39,005 bases of DNA, taken from positions 1-39,005 of IMG/VR virus record IMGVR_UViG_3300034101_002812; one strand, given 5' to 3'. The position numbers and the translations under genes were made by a program. Of the stretch, positions 36,940 to 39,005 are shown piece after piece. Below the pieces are notes generated by a model that saw only the letters and a program-made list of their open reading frames with translations, did not search any database and was not told where the DNA came from. Numbering within the stretch: the stretch's first letter is position 1; each line of letters opens with the position of its first letter. Origin of the DNA: a virus.

Positions 36940-38742
36940 ATGCCATTGAGTTTCCCCAGCAGCCCCAGCGTGGGCCAGCAGTCGCAGCAGAACGGCCGAA
37001 CCTACAAATGGACCGGCAGCGTCTGGGAGTTCGTGTCGACCGGCGGCGGCGGCTCTGGCCTCTCGTGGTCGAGCGTGCCCGCGTCCGCGACGGCGAGCGG
37101 CACGGCGGGGCAAATCGCGTATGACGCAAACAATTTCTACGTCTGCACGGCAACGAATACTTGGGGCCGGGCAGCGCTGTCGACGACGTGGCCTGTGACT
37201 ACCATCACCGGCCTGCAACTCTGGCTGGACGCGAGCGCGCCGGAAACGCTGTTCGACTCCACCACTGGCGGTTCGCTCGTCGCAGCCGATGGCGGCGTGG
37301 CGCGTTGGGAAGACAAGTCTGGCAACGCGAGGCACTTCACTCAATCGACCAGCGGTAACAGGCCGCTACGAAAGACGGGTCAGCAGAACGGGCTTGGTAC
37401 GTTGCTGTTTGCGGCCGGTGCCGTTGCAAGTCGCGGCGATGATATTTTGATCGGCTCTGATTTTGGTGATTACCTTCAATCCGGCCAGTCCGCGACAGTA
37501 TTTGTTGTATTCAAGACGCTAACGTCCGACGTGCGGCATGAATTGATAAATAAGCAGGACGCCTCGGGCGGATGGCGATTTCTTGTGGAAAGCGACAACA
37601 AGGTAAAGCTTTTCTTTGATGACAACAGCGGCGGTCGGACCACGGTAGAAACTGCCAGCACTGTCTCTACCAGCAGTTATTCTGTTCTAGTTTTTAAGGC
37701 TTCTGGCGGCTCGCTGTCGTCAGCAGCAATTTACAAAAACGGCGCTTCGCTTCCGGTATCTGCATCCGGGTCGGTGCAGAGCGTAGACGACAACTCGGCG
37801 GCTGTTGAGGTTGGCGGTGGAACGAGCGGGGGCGTGATATACGACTCGCTCAACGGCGACATCGGCGAGATCATCATCTACAACGCCGCACTCTCCGACA
37901 CCGACCGCGCATCTGTGGAGAGCTACCTGATCGCCAAGTGGGGGATCACGCCTGCCCCTGTCCCCCAGACGATTGCTGGCCTTCAACTCTGGCTTGACGC
38001 CTCCGACGCCAGCACACTTTACGACGCGACCACCGGCGGCTCGCTCGTCGCGGCGGATGGCGGCGTAGCGAGGTGGGAAGACAAATCTGGCAACGCGAGA
38101 CACGCTACGCAGGGCACCAGCGCGAATCGGCCAGCGAGGAAGACGGCAGTGCAGGGCGGCAAGGACGTGCTGCGGTTTGATGGGAGCAATGACTCTCTAT
38201 CTATCCCAAGCAGCACGGAGACGTTTAAGTTTTTGCACAGTGCCGATAGCACAGTGTTTGTAGTGCTTACGCGATCCACAACAGACAACAGCGCCATTAT
38301 TGATAATTGCGACGACGGTAGCTCAGCAGTCGGTTTTTCGTTGCGCTTCTTAGATGGCTCTGGCACTAGCGACGTACTGGTTCACCGAATAAGGCGCGGC
38401 GTTTCTGCAACCTCTGCTTTATCCAATGTTTCCGCAAACGGGTTTATGCCGTCTGGCTGGAGCGTGCTGTCATCGGTCGGCAGGCCAGGAAATGCAACCG
38501 CGTCCAATCGTTCTTCCATGCGGCTTAACTCTGGCACAGCAGTTACAAACAACACTGATACAAACGCTGTTTCAACAAGCAATGCTGCAAATGATTTGTG
38601 TATTGGAAGGTTTGTAACGAGCCCGAGCGCCAACACACATGGCGGCGACATCGCCGAAATCATCATCTACAACTCTGCACTCTCCGACACCGACCGCGCC
38701 GCAGTGGAGAGCTACCTGATCGCCAAGTGGGTGATCGCATGA
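36940..38742 (+). CDS. Receptor-binding fibre with duplicated LamG-like domain (600 aa)
   Basis: The N-terminal part (SFPSSPSVGQQSQQNGRTYK, WTGSVWEFV) is a standard fibre head type. Two consecutive LamG/concanavalin-like domains begin at 91 and about 346 with GLQLWLDAS and share TTGGSLVAADGGVARWEDKS and ALSDTDRA..ESYLIAKW. The first copy has an SFGQ-like FVVFKTLT; the copies differ mainly in the sheet loops. Duplication of a sugar-binding domain is typical of rapid receptor adaptation. ATG after GGAGTAACAC. Confidence 0.85.
   Translation: MPLSFPSSPSVGQQSQQNGRTYKWTGSVWEFVSTGGGGSGLSWSSVPASATASGTAGQIAYDANNFYVCTATNTWGRAALSTTWPVTTITGLQLWLDASAPETLFDSTTGGSLVAADGGVARWEDKSGNARHFTQSTSGNRPLRKTGQQNGLGTLLFAAGAVASRGDDILIGSDFGDYLQSGQSATVFVVFKTLTSDVRHELINKQDASGGWRFLVESDNKVKLFFDDNSGGRTTVETASTVSTSSYSVLVFKASGGSLSSAAIYKNGASLPVSASGSVQSVDDNSAAVEVGGGTSGGVIYDSLNGDIGEIIIYNAALSDTDRASVESYLIAKWGITPAPVPQTIAGLQLWLDASDASTLYDATTGGSLVAADGGVARWEDKSGNARHATQGTSANRPARKTAVQGGKDVLRFDGSNDSLSIPSSTETFKFLHSADSTVFVVLTRSTTDNSAIIDNCDDGSSAVGFSLRFLDGSGTSDVLVHRIRRGVSATSALSNVSANGFMPSGWSVLSSVGRPGNATASNRSSMRLNSGTAVTNNTDTNAVSTSNAANDLCIGRFVTSPSANTHGGDIAEIIIYNSALSDTDRAAVESYLIAKWVIA
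37215..38734 (+). repeat. Direct repeat of the LamG-like coding unit (two copies)
   Basis: The unit starting at about 37210 recurs near 37977. The segment GGCTCGCTCGTCGC(A/G)GC and nearby bases around 37269 and 38038, and GCACTCTCCGACACCGACCG at about 37889 and 38679, are identical or nearly so. Confidence 0.75.
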
Positions 38743-38879
38743 CCGACCTCCTGACAACCGCCGCCGTCTCCCTCGCTGCATGGCTGGCCTGCTGCGTCGC
38801 GCTGATGCAGGCGTTGCGGTGGCTCACGAGCCCGGAGGCGGTGCAGGTGATCGAGCAGGTCGCAGAGATGACGAGGTAA
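38739..38879 (+). CDS. Very small membrane protein (46 aa)
   Basis: One transmembrane segment (TTAAVSLAAWLACCVALMQA) and a short amphipathic tail (SPEAVQVIEQVAEMTR). ATG overlaps the fibre stop (ATGA). Of the size of small phage membrane proteins; function unknown. Confidence 0.65.
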   Translation: MTDLLTTAAVSLAAWLACCVALMQALRWLTSPEAVQVIEQVAEMTR

Positions 38880-38883
38880 CACA

Positions 38884-39005
38884 ATGGCGAACGCCCCGCA
38901 GACCCCCGGCGTCCTCAACGTCTCGTTCACGCGAGGCGCGGACTGGTCGCTGCTCGTCGACTTCTCCGACCCGGCCTCCCTTGTCGGTTACACGTTCACG
39001 AGCGG
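38884..39005 (+). CDS. BppU-like protein, 3' end cut by window
   Basis: The visible 40 residues (LNVSFTRGADWSLLVDFSDP then LVGYTFTSG) repeat the head pattern of the 33409 protein. GAGGTAAC before the ATG. It suggests a second head-plus-fibre pair beginning at the window edge. Confidence 0.7.
   Translation, partial: MANAPQTPGVLNVSFTRGADWSLLVDFSDPASLVGYTFTS

Overview
The window reads as a tailed double-stranded DNA phage (or prophage) genome segment, GC-rich (about 60% or more by eye). All genes I support, about 73, lie on the + strand, tightly packed, mostly with 4-base stop/start overlaps and very frequent GTG starts. There is no rRNA, no tRNA I could recognise, and no integrase, terminase, portal or capsid gene here. 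Phage identity rests on the replication/recombination module and on collagen-like, Ig-like, FN3 and LamG-like fibre genes. The host is unknown; the CAP-domain, papain-like and LamG-type genes recall phages of environmental bacteria such as Planctomycetota, but this is a weak inference.

Layout. (1) 1-13.6 kb: early region of some 36 small genes, nearly all of unknown function, in transcription units started by sigma70-type promoters at about 1-28, 3819-3847, 8490-8518 and 12140-12168. The first three carry TGACGTC at the same place in a 17-bp spacer; two of them sit just downstream of hairpin terminators. Recognisable members are a HTH protein, a DnaJ-type zinc-finger protein, a DUF932-like protein and a YkgJ-like Cys-cluster protein. 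(2) 13.6-20.7 kb: replication/recombination module: SNF2-like helicase, RecE/Cas4-type PD-(D/E)XK exonuclease, probable ssDNA-binding protein, prim-pol type primase and UvrD-like helicase. An AT-rich gap with inverted and direct repeats between primase and helicase is a candidate origin. (3) 20.7-30.2 kb: accessory region: bacterioferritin-like protein, TSPPY-type DNA methyltransferase, trypsin-like protease, GIY-YIG nuclease with eleven 17-residue repeats, a GP88-like Cys-rich protein, three consecutive PD-(D/E)XK-type nuclease genes, a GNAT-like protein, a CAP protein, an FkbM methyltransferase and two glycosyltransferase-like proteins. (4) 30.2-33.4 kb: small membrane proteins around a membrane-anchored papain-like peptidase, possibly the lysis block. 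(5) 33.4-39 kb: receptor-binding/fibre genes, some duplicated.

The most unusual non-coding signal is a directional motif, TAGTACGGAYWC, found 13 times, nearly always in the gap just after a stop codon and 6-85 nt before the next start, between 0.45 and 26.5 kb and not in the late genes. With the TGACGTC promoters it suggests at least two phage-specific layers of transcriptional control. Database searches and expression data were not available; functions beyond visible motifs are inference.
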